This document shows positions 53,701 through 63,563 of a stretch of DNA of 64,000 nt, piece after piece. Every line of letters starts with the position of its first letter. Position 1 is the stretch's first letter. The stretch comes from Chitinophagales bacterium. Its GTDB lineage: Bacteria > Bacteroidota > Bacteroidia > Chitinophagales > Chitinophagaceae. Location of the stretch: positions 1 to 64,000 of the forward strand of contig JAJPKJ010000068.1 in NCBI GenBank assembly GCA_021323755.1, given 5' to 3'. The notes under the pieces were generated by a model, which was given only the letters and a program-made list of their open reading frames with translations, did no database searches and was not told the origin of the DNA. A program made the position numbers and the translations under genes.

Positions 53701-56700
53701 ATGAAAAAAGCGCTATTCTTTTTTTCTCTTAATATTTATTTGTGTACATGTTATGGTCAGACCCAGAATTCTTGTGCAACATTTGGCTGTACCGCAGTTA
53801 ATAGTTTAGTAATTAATACAGGCTATAATGCCTCTACGCAAACAACCATTCCAGTCGGGCAAAAAGATACTAATTGGATTGTTACTGCTATGACCGCAGA
53901 TATGCAAAACGCGTTTTGCAATAGTAATACTACAGGGCCGACACAACCTACAGGGGTATCAGTTTCACCAGTGTCAATCGGACAATCGCCTTTTGTATTG
54001 CAAACCTTCCCTCCTCCATGGATTCAATCCCAGACTTATGTAAGCTGTTTTCCTCTTAATACTCTGTATACACGATTACCTCCTCAAACAAGTGTCACCA
54101 ATTGTGGCATGGATATAACCAGGAGCTTTTTTATCTGTAGCAGTAATAATGAAGATGTAACTTTTAATTTGAGCATATCGACTGATGATAACACTCTAAA
54201 TATAACTATTGATGCGGGAACTCCTAATGCTATAGTATTATCTACAGGAGGGACAAGCCTGAGTCCCCCATTAATAATAAATACGACTGAAAATCTATCC
54301 CCGGGAACGCACACATTAACTATTCAATGTGCTGATGAAGAGGATATCAATGGCATATATTATAATCTCCCTTCCGGAGCTGAAGCTCAATGGAATCCTT
54401 TTGGAGTTTCAATAATTGGCACTATTTCTTCAACAAATAATGTTCTCATAAATAGCTCTTGTACTCCCAAACTGTCAACTTGTAACAATTGGTTGTACTT
54501 ACCGAGCCAACCTTCGGCTGTAGAGTGCGGTGATTTGGACGTTTCAGGTAATCAAATCACTGTTGAAGCTTTAATTAATCGCACTGTTCCGTATACCGGA
54601 GGGGCTTTATATGCCGGTGATGTTGTTTCAAAACATAAAGATCCGACAGATGCCAATTATTTGCTAAGACCAAATGAAGCCGAGATCACAACTACTAATG
54701 GATATTTTATTACTCCGCCTATCTGCGAAATTGAACTCAATAAAACTTACCATGTGGCAATGGTCTATGATGGTGCTACTTTAAAATTTTACCGTAATGG
54801 ATTTTTGATGAGCCAGGTTGCTGCTACAGGCGACCTTATTCAAAACGACTGGCCTTTAAGAATAGGCTATTATTTTGCAGAGTTATTCAATACAAATTTC
54901 CTGGGGTATATCGATGAGGTAAGAATCTGGAATGTTGCAAGAACTCAATCGCAGATCAGAACCTATATGTACACCCCTTTACCCAGCCCTCCCACACAAA
55001 CAGGCTTGCTTGCATATTATCAATTCAATGATTTGACTAATAAACAAGGAAATGCAGCATGGAATGGAGCCATAGTTGGTGCAGCTTCTATCAATCAAAC
55101 AAATCCAACTTGCGCAAATTTCATTGCTGACACATGTTGCACCCCCCTTACTGGAACATTAATTGGAAGCTCTGTTTGTAATGGTTCACAGCCCCTACTA
55201 ACTTTCAATACAACCGCAACAACAGGCCCATTCACGCTAACCTTTACTGACGGAGTAGATACATTCACTCAAAATAATGTACAAAATAATATAGCATTTC
55301 CGATCTCGGCTATCCCAACAACTACAAAATATGTTTTAGTTTCTATTAAAGACACAACTGGTTGCAACCCTACAAATATCACTGGCGACACAGCGACTGT
55401 AATCGTAAATACTTGTTCACTTTGCAAAGGCTCCCTCGGCGATCCGGTAGTGAATATTACTTTTGGTAACGGTAGTAATCCCGGTCAACCCTTGTCAACA
55501 ATTGTTCCGGGGGCGTCAACAACACTTACTTATGTTCCCGTAATAGGCAATCCGGCGACACCGACTCTCGAAGATGGGCAATATACTATCACCAATAATA
55601 TTCCATACCGGTCATCTTCGCCGTGGTTCTCCGGCTCGCCTGATCATACTTCAGGGAATGGAACTGGATTTATGGCTTTTTATAATTCCAGTCAACAGCC
55701 CGGAGAATTTTATAATCAAACGGTAAATAATCTTTGTGGTTCCACTACATACGAATTTGCTGCATGGATCGCCAACGCTGTTAATCCGGCATTTTATGTT
55801 GGAGTGGATCCTAACATCACTTTTATTATCGAACAAACTGACGGAACTATTCTAGCCACTTATAATACCGGAGATATTCCCGAGAATTCAACTTTCACCT
55901 GGAATCATTATGGATTTTATTTTACCACTCCTTCAACTGTATCTTCCGTTGTATTAAGAATGATTAACAACAACTCTGATATCGGCGGTGGAGGTGGAAA
56001 TGATTTCGCACTGGATGATATCACCTTCCGCGCCTGTGGACCAACAACCACTGCCTCCTTTAGTCAAACTTTATCTGTTGATACTTTAAAGGTCTGCGCT
56101 GCAAGTTTTTCAACCATTTACGGAACTGTTTCTGCCGGCTATAATACTCCAAATTATTTATGGCAGCAAAGTGCTGATAGCGGAAGAACATGGAATGATA
56201 TTCCCAATTCAAATTCTCTCCAATTACCTTTTGCAGTCCCTTCTCCTAACCTGGAAAAATTGTACCTATACCGGTTGTTGACTGCCGAAGGCAATAATAT
56301 CAACTCTCCAAATTGTCGGGTAGCATCAAATATAGTTGCGCTGATCATAGAACCTTCCCCTCAAGGAGAACTATCAGGGCAAACTATTTGCAATGGAGAC
56401 AATGCCCTTTTATCATTCACGGCTTCCATCGGCACTGCGCCTTTTAATATCGTCTATAATGTAGGTGCAAATATTTACAATCAATCAAACATCGGCAATA
56501 ACATATCCTTTACTGTTCCTTTCAATGTAACAGACACAACAACTTTTAATTTGTTCAGTATAACAGATGCAAACGGCTGCACCGACACTGTGAATGCAAC
56601 AACAGTGATCAATGTAAATCCTTTGCCACAAGGTGGGATTGTTGGGGATACCGTCTGTGCAGGCGATTCTGTAACCATTGTTTTTAATGCAAGCAGCGGG

Positions 56701-57657
56701 GTTGCTCCTTATGTAATTCAATTATCGAACGGAACAACGACCAATACCTACTATCAAATTCAATCCGGAGCTTCTTTTCAAATTGAGCCAACTTATAACA
56801 CCGAAACCATCACGCTCCTTTCTGTAACCGATCATAATGGTAATGGCTGTACAAGAACAACTGGTTTCACCGCACCCACTGCCTTAGTAACGGCCAAAGG
56901 TGCACCACAGGTGCAATTTGATTCACTTCCGGCTGTGTGTATCCAACAACCGCCATTTATTTTTACGGAAGCAAGAGAGCAGAACGGGGCTTATGGCTAC
57001 GGATATTATCAGGGTGCCGGCGTTGATTCTGCAGGAAATTTTTCTCCAGTTGAAGCAGGGGCTGGCGATCACTATATCAGTTTCACCTTTGTAGCATTGG
57101 ATGGATGTTCAGATTCGGCGATAAGAAACATTATGGTCAATCCAACTCCCGTCGTTAATGCGGGTGGAGATATTATTACTTGTATTGGATTTCCTGTTAC
57201 ATTGAATGCAACTGGCGCATTAACTTATTTGTGGTCACCTCCTTTTGGATTAGATGATGCGACCAAACAAAGTCCAGTTGCAACACTTGATACCTCTACC
57301 ACCTTTATTGTTCAGGGTACTGATGTTAATGGATGCGTTGCCTCCGATACGATTACTGTAAACGTTAGTACAAGAGGTATCAATGCATTTCAAATTCCAA
57401 ATGCTTTCACACCAAATGGTGATGGACATAATGATTGTTTTGGTATCCGTAATTGGGGATCTGATATTACGGTTCAGCAATTTTCAATTTATAACAGATG
57501 GGGACAATTGGTTTTCTCAACAAAAAATCCTTCCGACTGCTGGGATGGAACTTTTAAAGGGATTGCACAAGAACCCGGCGGTTATATTTACATCATTAAG
57601 GCAACATCTCCTTGTGGTAATCTCGATAAAAAGGGAGTTGTATTGTTGATCCGGTAG
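53701..57657 (+). CDS. Giant LamG-containing T9SS type B (CHU_C) secreted protein
   Basis: 1318 residues with a signal peptide (LNIYLCTCYGQ). The Cys-rich N-terminal part (1-250) is unassigned. A LamG/concanavalin-like domain spans about 255-430 (ITVEALINRTVPYTG, HVAMVYDGATLKFYRNG, GYIDEVRIWNVARTQSQI). A jelly-roll-like segment follows about 600-760, with FDDITF-type ALDDITFR. Then come at least four Ig/PKD-like modules (QTICNGDNALLSF, DTVCAGDSVTIVF). The C-terminal CHU_C domain (IPNAFTPNGDGHNDCFG, YNRWGQLVFSTKNP, WDGTFKG) targets it through T9SS. Probably a surface adhesin; ligand unknown. Its LamG is a second occurrence beside the three LamG lipoproteins. Confidence 0.9.
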   Translation: MKKALFFFSLNIYLCTCYGQTQNSCATFGCTAVNSLVINTGYNASTQTTIPVGQKDTNWIVTAMTADMQNAFCNSNTTGPTQPTGVSVSPVSIGQSPFVLQTFPPPWIQSQTYVSCFPLNTLYTRLPPQTSVTNCGMDITRSFFICSSNNEDVTFNLSISTDDNTLNITIDAGTPNAIVLSTGGTSLSPPLIINTTENLSPGTHTLTIQCADEEDINGIYYNLPSGAEAQWNPFGVSIIGTISSTNNVLINSSCTPKLSTCNNWLYLPSQPSAVECGDLDVSGNQITVEALINRTVPYTGGALYAGDVVSKHKDPTDANYLLRPNEAEITTTNGYFITPPICEIELNKTYHVAMVYDGATLKFYRNGFLMSQVAATGDLIQNDWPLRIGYYFAELFNTNFLGYIDEVRIWNVARTQSQIRTYMYTPLPSPPTQTGLLAYYQFNDLTNKQGNAAWNGAIVGAASINQTNPTCANFIADTCCTPLTGTLIGSSVCNGSQPLLTFNTTATTGPFTLTFTDGVDTFTQNNVQNNIAFPISAIPTTTKYVLVSIKDTTGCNPTNITGDTATVIVNTCSLCKGSLGDPVVNITFGNGSNPGQPLSTIVPGASTTLTYVPVIGNPATPTLEDGQYTITNNIPYRSSSPWFSGSPDHTSGNGTGFMAFYNSSQQPGEFYNQTVNNLCGSTTYEFAAWIANAVNPAFYVGVDPNITFIIEQTDGTILATYNTGDIPENSTFTWNHYGFYFTTPSTVSSVVLRMINNNSDIGGGGGNDFALDDITFRACGPTTTASFSQTLSVDTLKVCAASFSTIYGTVSAGYNTPNYLWQQSADSGRTWNDIPNSNSLQLPFAVPSPNLEKLYLYRLLTAEGNNINSPNCRVASNIVALIIEPSPQGELSGQTICNGDNALLSFTASIGTAPFNIVYNVGANIYNQSNIGNNISFTVPFNVTDTTTFNLFSITDANGCTDTVNATTVINVNPLPQGGIVGDTVCAGDSVTIVFNASSGVAPYVIQLSNGTTTNTYYQIQSGASFQIEPTYNTETITLLSVTDHNGNGCTRTTGFTAPTALVTAKGAPQVQFDSLPAVCIQQPPFIFTEAREQNGAYGYGYYQGAGVDSAGNFSPVEAGAGDHYISFTFVALDGCSDSAIRNIMVNPTPVVNAGGDIITCIGFPVTLNATGALTYLWSPPFGLDDATKQSPVATLDTSTTFIVQGTDVNGCVASDTITVNVSTRGINAFQIPNAFTPNGDGHNDCFGIRNWGSDITVQQFSIYNRWGQLVFSTKNPSDCWDGTFKGIAQEPGGYIYIIKATSPCGNLDKKGVVLLIR

Positions 57658-57659
57658 CT

Positions 57660-58397
57660 CTATTTCAAATACTCTAAAAATAAATTCAGGCCTTTCGTTT
57701 TTTCTTCATCAAAATCATAGTTGATGTATTGAGTATAATATTGATGCAGATCGAAAACATCATAATCCAGGGTGGACAATAATGAACTTATATTTTCAAC
57801 TCCGCTCTTATTGGCCTCATTGAATTTTTTTATAAAAACATCATCCAGTCTTTTATTACTGATCCACAAAGCAAAAACAAAAGGCAACCCCGTTAAATCT
57901 TTCCATGCTTTTCCAAGATCGTAAAAATAAGGAGAGAGTTTACGCTGTTCAAGCGCTCTGTCACCAATGACCAGTGCTGCGGTACTCCCTTTGATCTGAT
58001 TTCGGAAATTTTCTTTTGCTTGTATGAATTCAGGTTCGATCTTCCAGAATTCCTTCAATAATATTTTCGCCAATTGAACGGATGTTCTGCTTTGATAGTC
58101 GAGCAAAACCTTTTCAACCTGTTCAATCGGTGTTTCGCTGAACAAACAAACTGATGCGACTTCTCCATCACAGCCGATGCAATAATCAGTATAGATGCGG
58201 TATTCCTTCATTTTTGGGATTATAGCCACCGGCACCAATCCTATATCAATCTCATCATTAAGCAACATGGTGGCGATGCGCGAAGGATAATCAATGATCA
58301 GCTCGATATCATTAATAATTGCTGCATGTTCAATTCCGTAGAGTAATGGTTTTGTGTTGAGGTAACTTACAGCTCCCACCCTTATTTTTCTGTCCAA
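57660..58397 (-). CDS. mqnA: Chorismate dehydratase of the futalosine menaquinone pathway
   Basis: 245 residues. MqnA converts chorismate to 3-enolpyruvoylbenzoate, the first step of futalosine menaquinone synthesis. Family start IRVGAVSYLNTKPLLYG and the LVPVAIIPKMKEY, SRTSVQLAKILL segments are typical; it has the periplasmic-binding-protein fold but is cytosolic here. The start is a TTG at 58397 (no in-frame ATG or GTG upstream), well placed after a promoter with -33 TTG and -7 TACTTTTG. Its stop lies 2 bases from the convergent giant surface-protein gene. Confidence 0.93.
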   Translation of the reverse strand: MDRKIRVGAVSYLNTKPLLYGIEHAAIINDIELIIDYPSRIATMLLNDEIDIGLVPVAIIPKMKEYRIYTDYCIGCDGEVASVCLFSETPIEQVEKVLLDYQSRTSVQLAKILLKEFWKIEPEFIQAKENFRNQIKGSTAALVIGDRALEQRKLSPYFYDLGKAWKDLTGLPFVFALWISNKRLDDVFIKKFNEANKSGVENISSLLSTLDYDVFDLHQYYTQYINYDFDEEKTKGLNLFLEYLK

Positions 58398-58420
58398 TTC
58401 GTTTACGTTAATTTTGGCAG

Positions 58421-58451
58421 CAAAAGTACGGCGAGCACAATTAATTTCAAT
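58421..58451 (-). promoter_or_regulatory. Bacteroidota-type promoter of mqnA
   Basis: Read on the minus strand: TTG (at 58448-58450), 19 bases, then TACTTTTG (58428-58421). This matches -33 TTTG / -7 TAnnTTTG well. The -7 box ends 23 bases before the TTG start codon, supporting that unusual start. Confidence 0.6.
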
Positions 58452-58468
58452 ACTTAATTATTTGTTGA

Positions 58469-59812
58469 ATGGAATTAAATACACTAACGGCGATATCACC
58501 AATTGACGGGCGTTACCACCATCAGCTCCAGCATCTCGATGAATATTTTTCGGAATACGCATTGATAAAATATCGCGTGATCGTTGAGGTGGAATATTTT
58601 ATCTTTCTTTCACAGAAAAGGTTTTTTTCATTGCCTTCAGGGGCAAAAAAACATTTACAAAACATCATTGAAAATTTTAGTCAAGAAGATGCACAACAAA
58701 TAAAAGAAACCGAACGCATCACCAATCACGATGTAAAAGCCGTAGAATATTTTTTAAAAAAGAAACTAGAGGAAGCCGCAGTACCCAGTATTAAAGAGTG
58801 GATCCATTTTGGATTAACCTCACAGGATATTAATAATACAGCCATCCCACTGCTATGGAAACACGCTGTTGAAATGGAATATTTACCATCATTATTAAAC
58901 CTGAACAAACAATTAAAATTGCTGGCCACGCAATGGAAAGATGTAGCGATGCTAGCTAAAACACACGGTCAGCCTGCCTCTCCAACCATATTAGGAAAAG
59001 AGATCTTAGTATTTGTAGAGCGAATTGAAAACCAGGTTGAGCAATTGATACAAATTCCTTTCTCTGCTAAGTTTGGAGGTGCAACCGGAAATTTCAATGC
59101 GCATTATGTTGCTTATCCCAAAAAAAACTGGACAAAATTAGCAGATGAATTTGTTGAGGGCATATTGGGTTTACATCGTCAGCAATACACTACGCAAATT
59201 GAACATTATGATAATGCTGCTGCACATTTTGACGCATTGAAAAGGATCAATAATATATTAATTGATTTTTGTCGCGATGTGTGGACATATATTTCAACAG
59301 AATACTTCAAACAAAAAACAAAAAAGGGAGAAATTGGTTCTTCCGCGATGCCGCATAAAGTAAACCCGATTGATTTTGAAAATGCAGAAGGAAATCTCGG
59401 CGTTGCCAATGCCTTGTTTGAACATTTTTCTGCAAAACTTCCCATATCAAGATTACAGCGCGACCTTACTGATTCCACCGTATTGCGCAATATCGGTGTC
59501 CCCTTTGCGCACACTATCCTGGCTTTTAAATCCGTTGAAAAAGGCCTGGCAAAATTGGTTTTGAACGAAGAAAAGATTCATCAGGACCTTGAAAATAATT
59601 GGGCTGTTGTGTCTGAAGCTATCCAAACCGTTCTGCGAAGAGAAAACTATCCCGAGCCATACGAAGCGTTGAAAGACCTGACTCGTGGCAATTCCACCAT
59701 TAATAAACAATCACTTCATCATTTTATTGATGGCTTAAAGATCTCGGCATTACTAAAAAAAGAATTGAAAAAAATTACGCCGCATAATTATACCGGCATT
59801 CCGCTAAAATGA
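58469..59812 (+). CDS. purB: Adenylosuccinate lyase
   Basis: 447 residues. Cleaves SAICAR and adenylosuccinate to fumarate plus AICAR or AMP. Signature GSSAMPHKVNPIDFENAEGN is the catalytic loop of the fumarase/aspartase superfamily; N-terminal ISPIDGRYHHQL and TNHDVKAVEYFL are PurB-specific, along with AKTHGQPASPTILGKE. Divergent from mqnA, and the third purine-synthesis gene in the window after purK and purE, though 48 kb away from them. Confidence 0.97.
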   Translation: MELNTLTAISPIDGRYHHQLQHLDEYFSEYALIKYRVIVEVEYFIFLSQKRFFSLPSGAKKHLQNIIENFSQEDAQQIKETERITNHDVKAVEYFLKKKLEEAAVPSIKEWIHFGLTSQDINNTAIPLLWKHAVEMEYLPSLLNLNKQLKLLATQWKDVAMLAKTHGQPASPTILGKEILVFVERIENQVEQLIQIPFSAKFGGATGNFNAHYVAYPKKNWTKLADEFVEGILGLHRQQYTTQIEHYDNAAAHFDALKRINNILIDFCRDVWTYISTEYFKQKTKKGEIGSSAMPHKVNPIDFENAEGNLGVANALFEHFSAKLPISRLQRDLTDSTVLRNIGVPFAHTILAFKSVEKGLAKLVLNEEKIHQDLENNWAVVSEAIQTVLRRENYPEPYEALKDLTRGNSTINKQSLHHFIDGLKISALLKKELKKITPHNYTGIPLK

Positions 59813-59815
59813 TTT

Positions 59816-60325
59816 TTATTTTACTGCGATCTTCCACCAAAGCATTTTTCCCTTGGTATTGAAATGGGTGAACCAGTTTTTTTGAACGACCCGGATGGAA
59901 GCAGTATTGTCCTCATCCGTTTCGGCAAGGATGTATTTTACATCATTTCGTTTTTTTGCCCAATCAACGACTGCGCCAACAGCTTCCGTCATCAATCCTT
60001 TTGAGCGATATCCAGGCATCGTCCCATAACCGATCTCAATTTCCCCTCTATCATTTGGTTCGCCTTTAAATCCCAGCTCTGCAACAATTCTTTGGGTTGA
60101 TCTTTCAATAACGATCCAAAATGTGTAAAAAAGATAACTGTCTCCGGTTGCCAAGGTGATTCTTGGCAAAATAAATTCGATAACCCTTTCTTTAACGCCG
60201 GGATCGGCCCTTCGACCGGTAAGGGATAACCCAAATTCGATTTCGAATTTTCCATCAGCTTCCAGGTATAATGATAATTGACGATGATCAAGAGGAATGA
60301 TGAGCAATCGTGCTGTTTCAATCAT
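59816..60325 (-). CDS. GNAT-family acetyltransferase (RimJ/RimL type)
   Basis: About 169 residues from ATG 60325 (MIETARLLIIPL), which overlaps the end of the upstream GNAT gene by 8 bases; an upstream ATG at 60346 would add seven residues. ETARLLI opening and YGTMPGYRSKGLMTEAVGAV acetyl-CoA motif are typical of the RimJ/RimL-like group that acetylates protein N-termini or small molecules. Substrate not known. Second gene of a coupled GNAT pair. Convergent with purB. Confidence 0.88.
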   Translation of the reverse strand: MIETARLLIIPLDHRQLSLYLEADGKFEIEFGLSLTGRRADPGVKERVIEFILPRITLATGDSYLFYTFWIVIERSTQRIVAELGFKGEPNDRGEIEIGYGTMPGYRSKGLMTEAVGAVVDWAKKRNDVKYILAETDEDNTASIRVVQKNWFTHFNTKGKMLWWKIAVK

Positions 60326-60827
60326 GACGCGGGCTTTCAATAGCAAACAAATTTACTATTCTGTCCGTTTCCTGCAAATCATCCAGTTGCCTGAATCCGC
60401 ATTTTACCAATACCTGCTTTGAAGAAATATTTTCTGTTTGGGTGATAGCAATAAGATCATGAAGTTTCAACTTCGCAAAAGCATAGTCAATTCCCCCTTT
60501 TGTCGCTTCTGTGGCAAATCCTTTTCCCCAATAATTCTTAAATAATGCATACCCTAACTCAATTTTTCCTTTTACAGCAACGGAAGGTCGCAACATAAAT
60601 GAACCGGCAAAATGGTTATCTTTTTTTTCAATCAGAGCCCATCTTCCATAGAGCGGAAACTCCAGGTAGTAATCAATGTTCTCTCTCAAAAACTGTAGCG
60701 CCTGCTGACGTGTTTTGGGAGCACGAATATATTTCATCACCTCAGGATCGCTGTTGAGAAGGTAAAAATCTTCGGCATCATCCATTGTATAATGACGCAC
60801 CAGCAATCGTTCGGTTTCAAATATCAT
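60318..60827 (-). CDS. GNAT-family acetyltransferase (RimJ/RimL type)
   Basis: 169 residues. ETERLLVRHYTMDDAEDF is the RimJ/RimL-type N-terminus and ALFKNYWGKGFATEATKGGI the acetyl-CoA-binding motif. Related to the overlapping gene downstream, suggesting an old tandem duplication. Sits 6 bases after prfC on the same strand and is probably transcribed with it. Substrate unknown. Confidence 0.88.
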   Translation of the reverse strand: MIFETERLLVRHYTMDDAEDFYLLNSDPEVMKYIRAPKTRQQALQFLRENIDYYLEFPLYGRWALIEKKDNHFAGSFMLRPSVAVKGKIELGYALFKNYWGKGFATEATKGGIDYAFAKLKLHDLIAITQTENISSKQVLVKCGFRQLDDLQETDRIVNLFAIESPRHD

Positions 60828-60833
60828 ACAGAT

Positions 60834-62420
60834 CTATTTATGAATTTCGGAAGTGAAATGAAATTCAATGTCCGGGTTATTATTTCTCTCCGTATTCAAA
60901 TACCATTCACTTTGGGCGAGATAAACCAGGTGCCCGTCTTTGTCCTCAGCAATATTTGCATGTTTAAACCGAATGAATTCGTCCAATTTCTTCGGGTCAT
61001 TGCTCGTTATCCAGCAAGCCTTATAAAATGGCAGGGTATTAAACTGAACGGACGCGCTATATTCATGCAATAAACGATATTGAATAACTTCGAACTGCAA
61101 CTCACCTACGCAACCGATTATTTTTTTATTTCCGCCAAACTGCGTGAACAGTTGCGCAACACCTTCATCGGTCAATTGCAATAATCCTTTTTCCAATTGT
61201 TTAGTTTTCATCGGGTCTTTGTTCAGGACTTCTTTAAATATCTCTGGAGAAAAAGACGGAATACCGGTAAAATAAAAATCTTCCCCCTCGGTTAAAGTAT
61301 CGCCGATCTTAAAATTACCGGTATCAAATAATCCTACAACATCCCCCGGATAGGCTTCTTCAATGACATCTTTATCTCTCGCCAAAAAAGTATATGGGTT
61401 ACTGAATCTAACATCTTTGTCTAACCGCACATGATGAAAATATTTATTACGCTCGAATTTCCCGCTGCACACGCGCAAAAACGCGATCCTGTCTCGATGT
61501 TTCGGGTCAAGATTGGCATGAATTTTAAAAATAAAACCGCTGAGTTTTTCTTCATCGGGACAAATCTCTCTCACCGAAGTTTCGCGGCATTGTGGAATTG
61601 GGGCGATCTGAATGAATGTGTCAAGCATTTCCCGCACGCCAAAATTATTGATGGCGCTACCGAAAAAAACCGGCGCAACTTTTCCGGATAGATAATCATC
61701 CACTTGTAATCGCCCGTGAACACCATCAACCAATTCGACATCCTCGCGCAAGAGCGCGGCATCTTTTTCTCCCAGTTTATCGTCGAGTAATGGGTTATTG
61801 ATATCATCAATTTTCACGGTGTCTTCATCTGTGGCCTTGGTGTTCGCTGTAAATAAGACCAAACTTTTATTATGCAGATCATAAACACCTTTAAAATCTT
61901 TGCCACTATTGATTGGCCATGTCATCGGGTGTAATTCTATCTTCAATTCTTTTTCAATCTCCTCCAGCAAGTCAAATCTGTTTTTCCCATCCCGATCCAT
62001 CTTATTAATAAAAACGATCACCGGTGTCAATCGCATACGACAAACTTCCATTAATCTTCTTGTCTGCTCTTCAACGCCATTCACGCTATCGATCACTAAT
62101 ATTACGCTGTCAACGGCGGTTAAGGTGCGGTAAGTATCTTCGGCAAAATCTTTGTGTCCGGGAGTATCAAGTAAGTTGATAAGGATTCCTTTATATTCAA
62201 AGCTCATTACCGAGGTTGCCACCGAAATTCCGCGCTGACGTTCAATTTCCATGAAATCGCTGGTTGCAAATTTTTTTATTTTGTTACTCTTTACAGCACC
62301 CGCAGTTTGAATGGCGCCGACGAACAATAGAAATTTTTCCGTTAGTGTCGTTTTACCTGCATCAGGGTGCGAGATGATCGCAAATGTTCTTCGTTTATTT
62401 ATTTCGTTTTCGTATTTCAT
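60834..62420 (-). CDS. prfC: Peptide chain release factor 3
   Basis: 528 residues, translational GTPase that recycles RF1/RF2 after termination. P-loop [18 protein letters not shown], then [17 protein letters not shown] (switch I), [20 protein letters not shown] (G3) and NKMDRDG (G4) follow RF3 order. First gene of a run with two GNAT genes. Confidence 0.97.
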   Translation of the reverse strand: MKYENEINKRRTFAIISHPDAGKTTLTEKFLLFVGAIQTAGAVKSNKIKKFATSDFMEIERQRGISVATSVMSFEYKGILINLLDTPGHKDFAEDTYRTLTAVDSVILVIDSVNGVEEQTRRLMEVCRMRLTPVIVFINKMDRDGKNRFDLLEEIEKELKIELHPMTWPINSGKDFKGVYDLHNKSLVLFTANTKATDEDTVKIDDINNPLLDDKLGEKDAALLREDVELVDGVHGRLQVDDYLSGKVAPVFFGSAINNFGVREMLDTFIQIAPIPQCRETSVREICPDEEKLSGFIFKIHANLDPKHRDRIAFLRVCSGKFERNKYFHHVRLDKDVRFSNPYTFLARDKDVIEEAYPGDVVGLFDTGNFKIGDTLTEGEDFYFTGIPSFSPEIFKEVLNKDPMKTKQLEKGLLQLTDEGVAQLFTQFGGNKKIIGCVGELQFEVIQYRLLHEYSASVQFNTLPFYKACWITSNDPKKLDEFIRFKHANIAEDKDGHLVYLAQSEWYLNTERNNNPDIEFHFTSEIHK

Positions 62421-62484
62421 TGATCGAGTTTTTAGCCTTCAGCCATGCGCTTTTAGCTAACATATTAAATTATAAAATCGCGCG

Positions 62485-62492
62485 CAAAGGTA
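62485..62492 (-). promoter_or_regulatory. Candidate -7 promoter element of prfC
   Basis: TACCTTTG on the minus strand, an exact TAnnTTTG match 64 bases upstream of the prfC start. No clear -33 partner at the expected spacing. Confidence 0.4.
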
Positions 62493-62594
62493 AGATATGA
62501 TGAGCAATGAATGAAGACAAAGTAATACAAATGCATTTTCGTTTCAAATCCTTTTTCTTTCGCACATTCCTTCGAAATTCATTATTTTCAATTA

Positions 62595-63524
62595 ATGACA
62601 AATGCAGGAAAAAATATTCCTCGCCCTTCAGGCTATCGAAATGCAAAAAAGTTTTTTCGCAAAAGAATTTTTACCATCCGGACTGCGAAAGATATTGTTT
62701 TATTAATTGCCGGAATCTTTTCTGCAGGTTTTGGACTAGAAAGTTTTTTATTACCCAATAATTTTATTGACGGCGGTGTGACCGGTATTTCATTATTGAT
62801 AACAGAGGTCACCAAATGGCCTTTGCCCCTATTACTCATCATCATCAATATTCCATTTGTAATACTAGGTTTTACGCAGATCGGCAAAGTGTTCAGCATC
62901 AAAACAATTCTGGCAATTTGCGGACTAGCCATTTGCATCACGTTCATCCATTTTCCAATCGTTACCACAGACAAATTGCTCGTTTCCGTCTTTGGCGGTT
63001 TTTTTCTCGGGGCGGGAATCGGGCTGGCTATGCGCGCAGGCGGGGTTTTGGACGGAACTGAAGTGCTCGCGATCTTTCTCAGCAAAAAGCTCAGTGCTTC
63101 TGTTGGTGATATTATTATGATATTCAACATCATTATTTTTTCTGTAGCTGCCTATATATTTTCGGTTGAAACCGCTTTATATTCCATTCTTACTTATCTC
63201 GCAGCTTCAAAAACAATTGACTTTTTGATCGAAGGAATTGAAGAATATACCGGTGTGACCATCATTTCACCAAAATCAGAAGAGATTTATAAAATGGTAA
63301 CCGAAATCATGCAGCGCGGGATCACTGTTTATAAAGGCACAGAAGGTTTTGGCAAGAAAGGACATGTTCTTGAATTGAATATTTTGTATACTGTTGTCAC
63401 GCGGCTGGAAATTTCAAAATTAAAATCTGAAGTTGAATTGATCGATCCACAAGCATTCATCATTATGCATTCGATCAAAGACACTAAAGGGGGGATGATA
63501 AAAAAGAGGCGATTGGCGCATTAA
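62595..63524 (+). CDS. YitT-family membrane protein (DUF161/DUF2179)
   Basis: 309 residues. About five membrane spans between residues 35 and 200 (KDIVLLIAGIFSAGFGLESF, PLPLLLIIINIPFVILGF and SVGDIIMIFNIIIFSVAAY among them), including the family's GLAMRAGGVLDGTEVLAI segment. A cytosolic DUF2179 domain follows (about 225-300; YKMVTEIMQRGITVYKGTEG). Function of the family is unknown. Start ATG at 62595. Divergent from prfC. Confidence 0.93.
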   Translation: MTNAGKNIPRPSGYRNAKKFFRKRIFTIRTAKDIVLLIAGIFSAGFGLESFLLPNNFIDGGVTGISLLITEVTKWPLPLLLIIINIPFVILGFTQIGKVFSIKTILAICGLAICITFIHFPIVTTDKLLVSVFGGFFLGAGIGLAMRAGGVLDGTEVLAIFLSKKLSASVGDIIMIFNIIIFSVAAYIFSVETALYSILTYLAASKTIDFLIEGIEEYTGVTIISPKSEEIYKMVTEIMQRGITVYKGTEGFGKKGHVLELNILYTVVTRLEISKLKSEVELIDPQAFIIMHSIKDTKGGMIKKRRLAH

Positions 63525-63563
63525 ATATTTGCAGCCGGCATCCGGTTATCCAATTATCAATTG

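Noticed and set aside
62633-63133. 166-residue minus-strand ORF under the YitT gene
   Set aside because: Antisense to well-conserved transmembrane segments; no family match.
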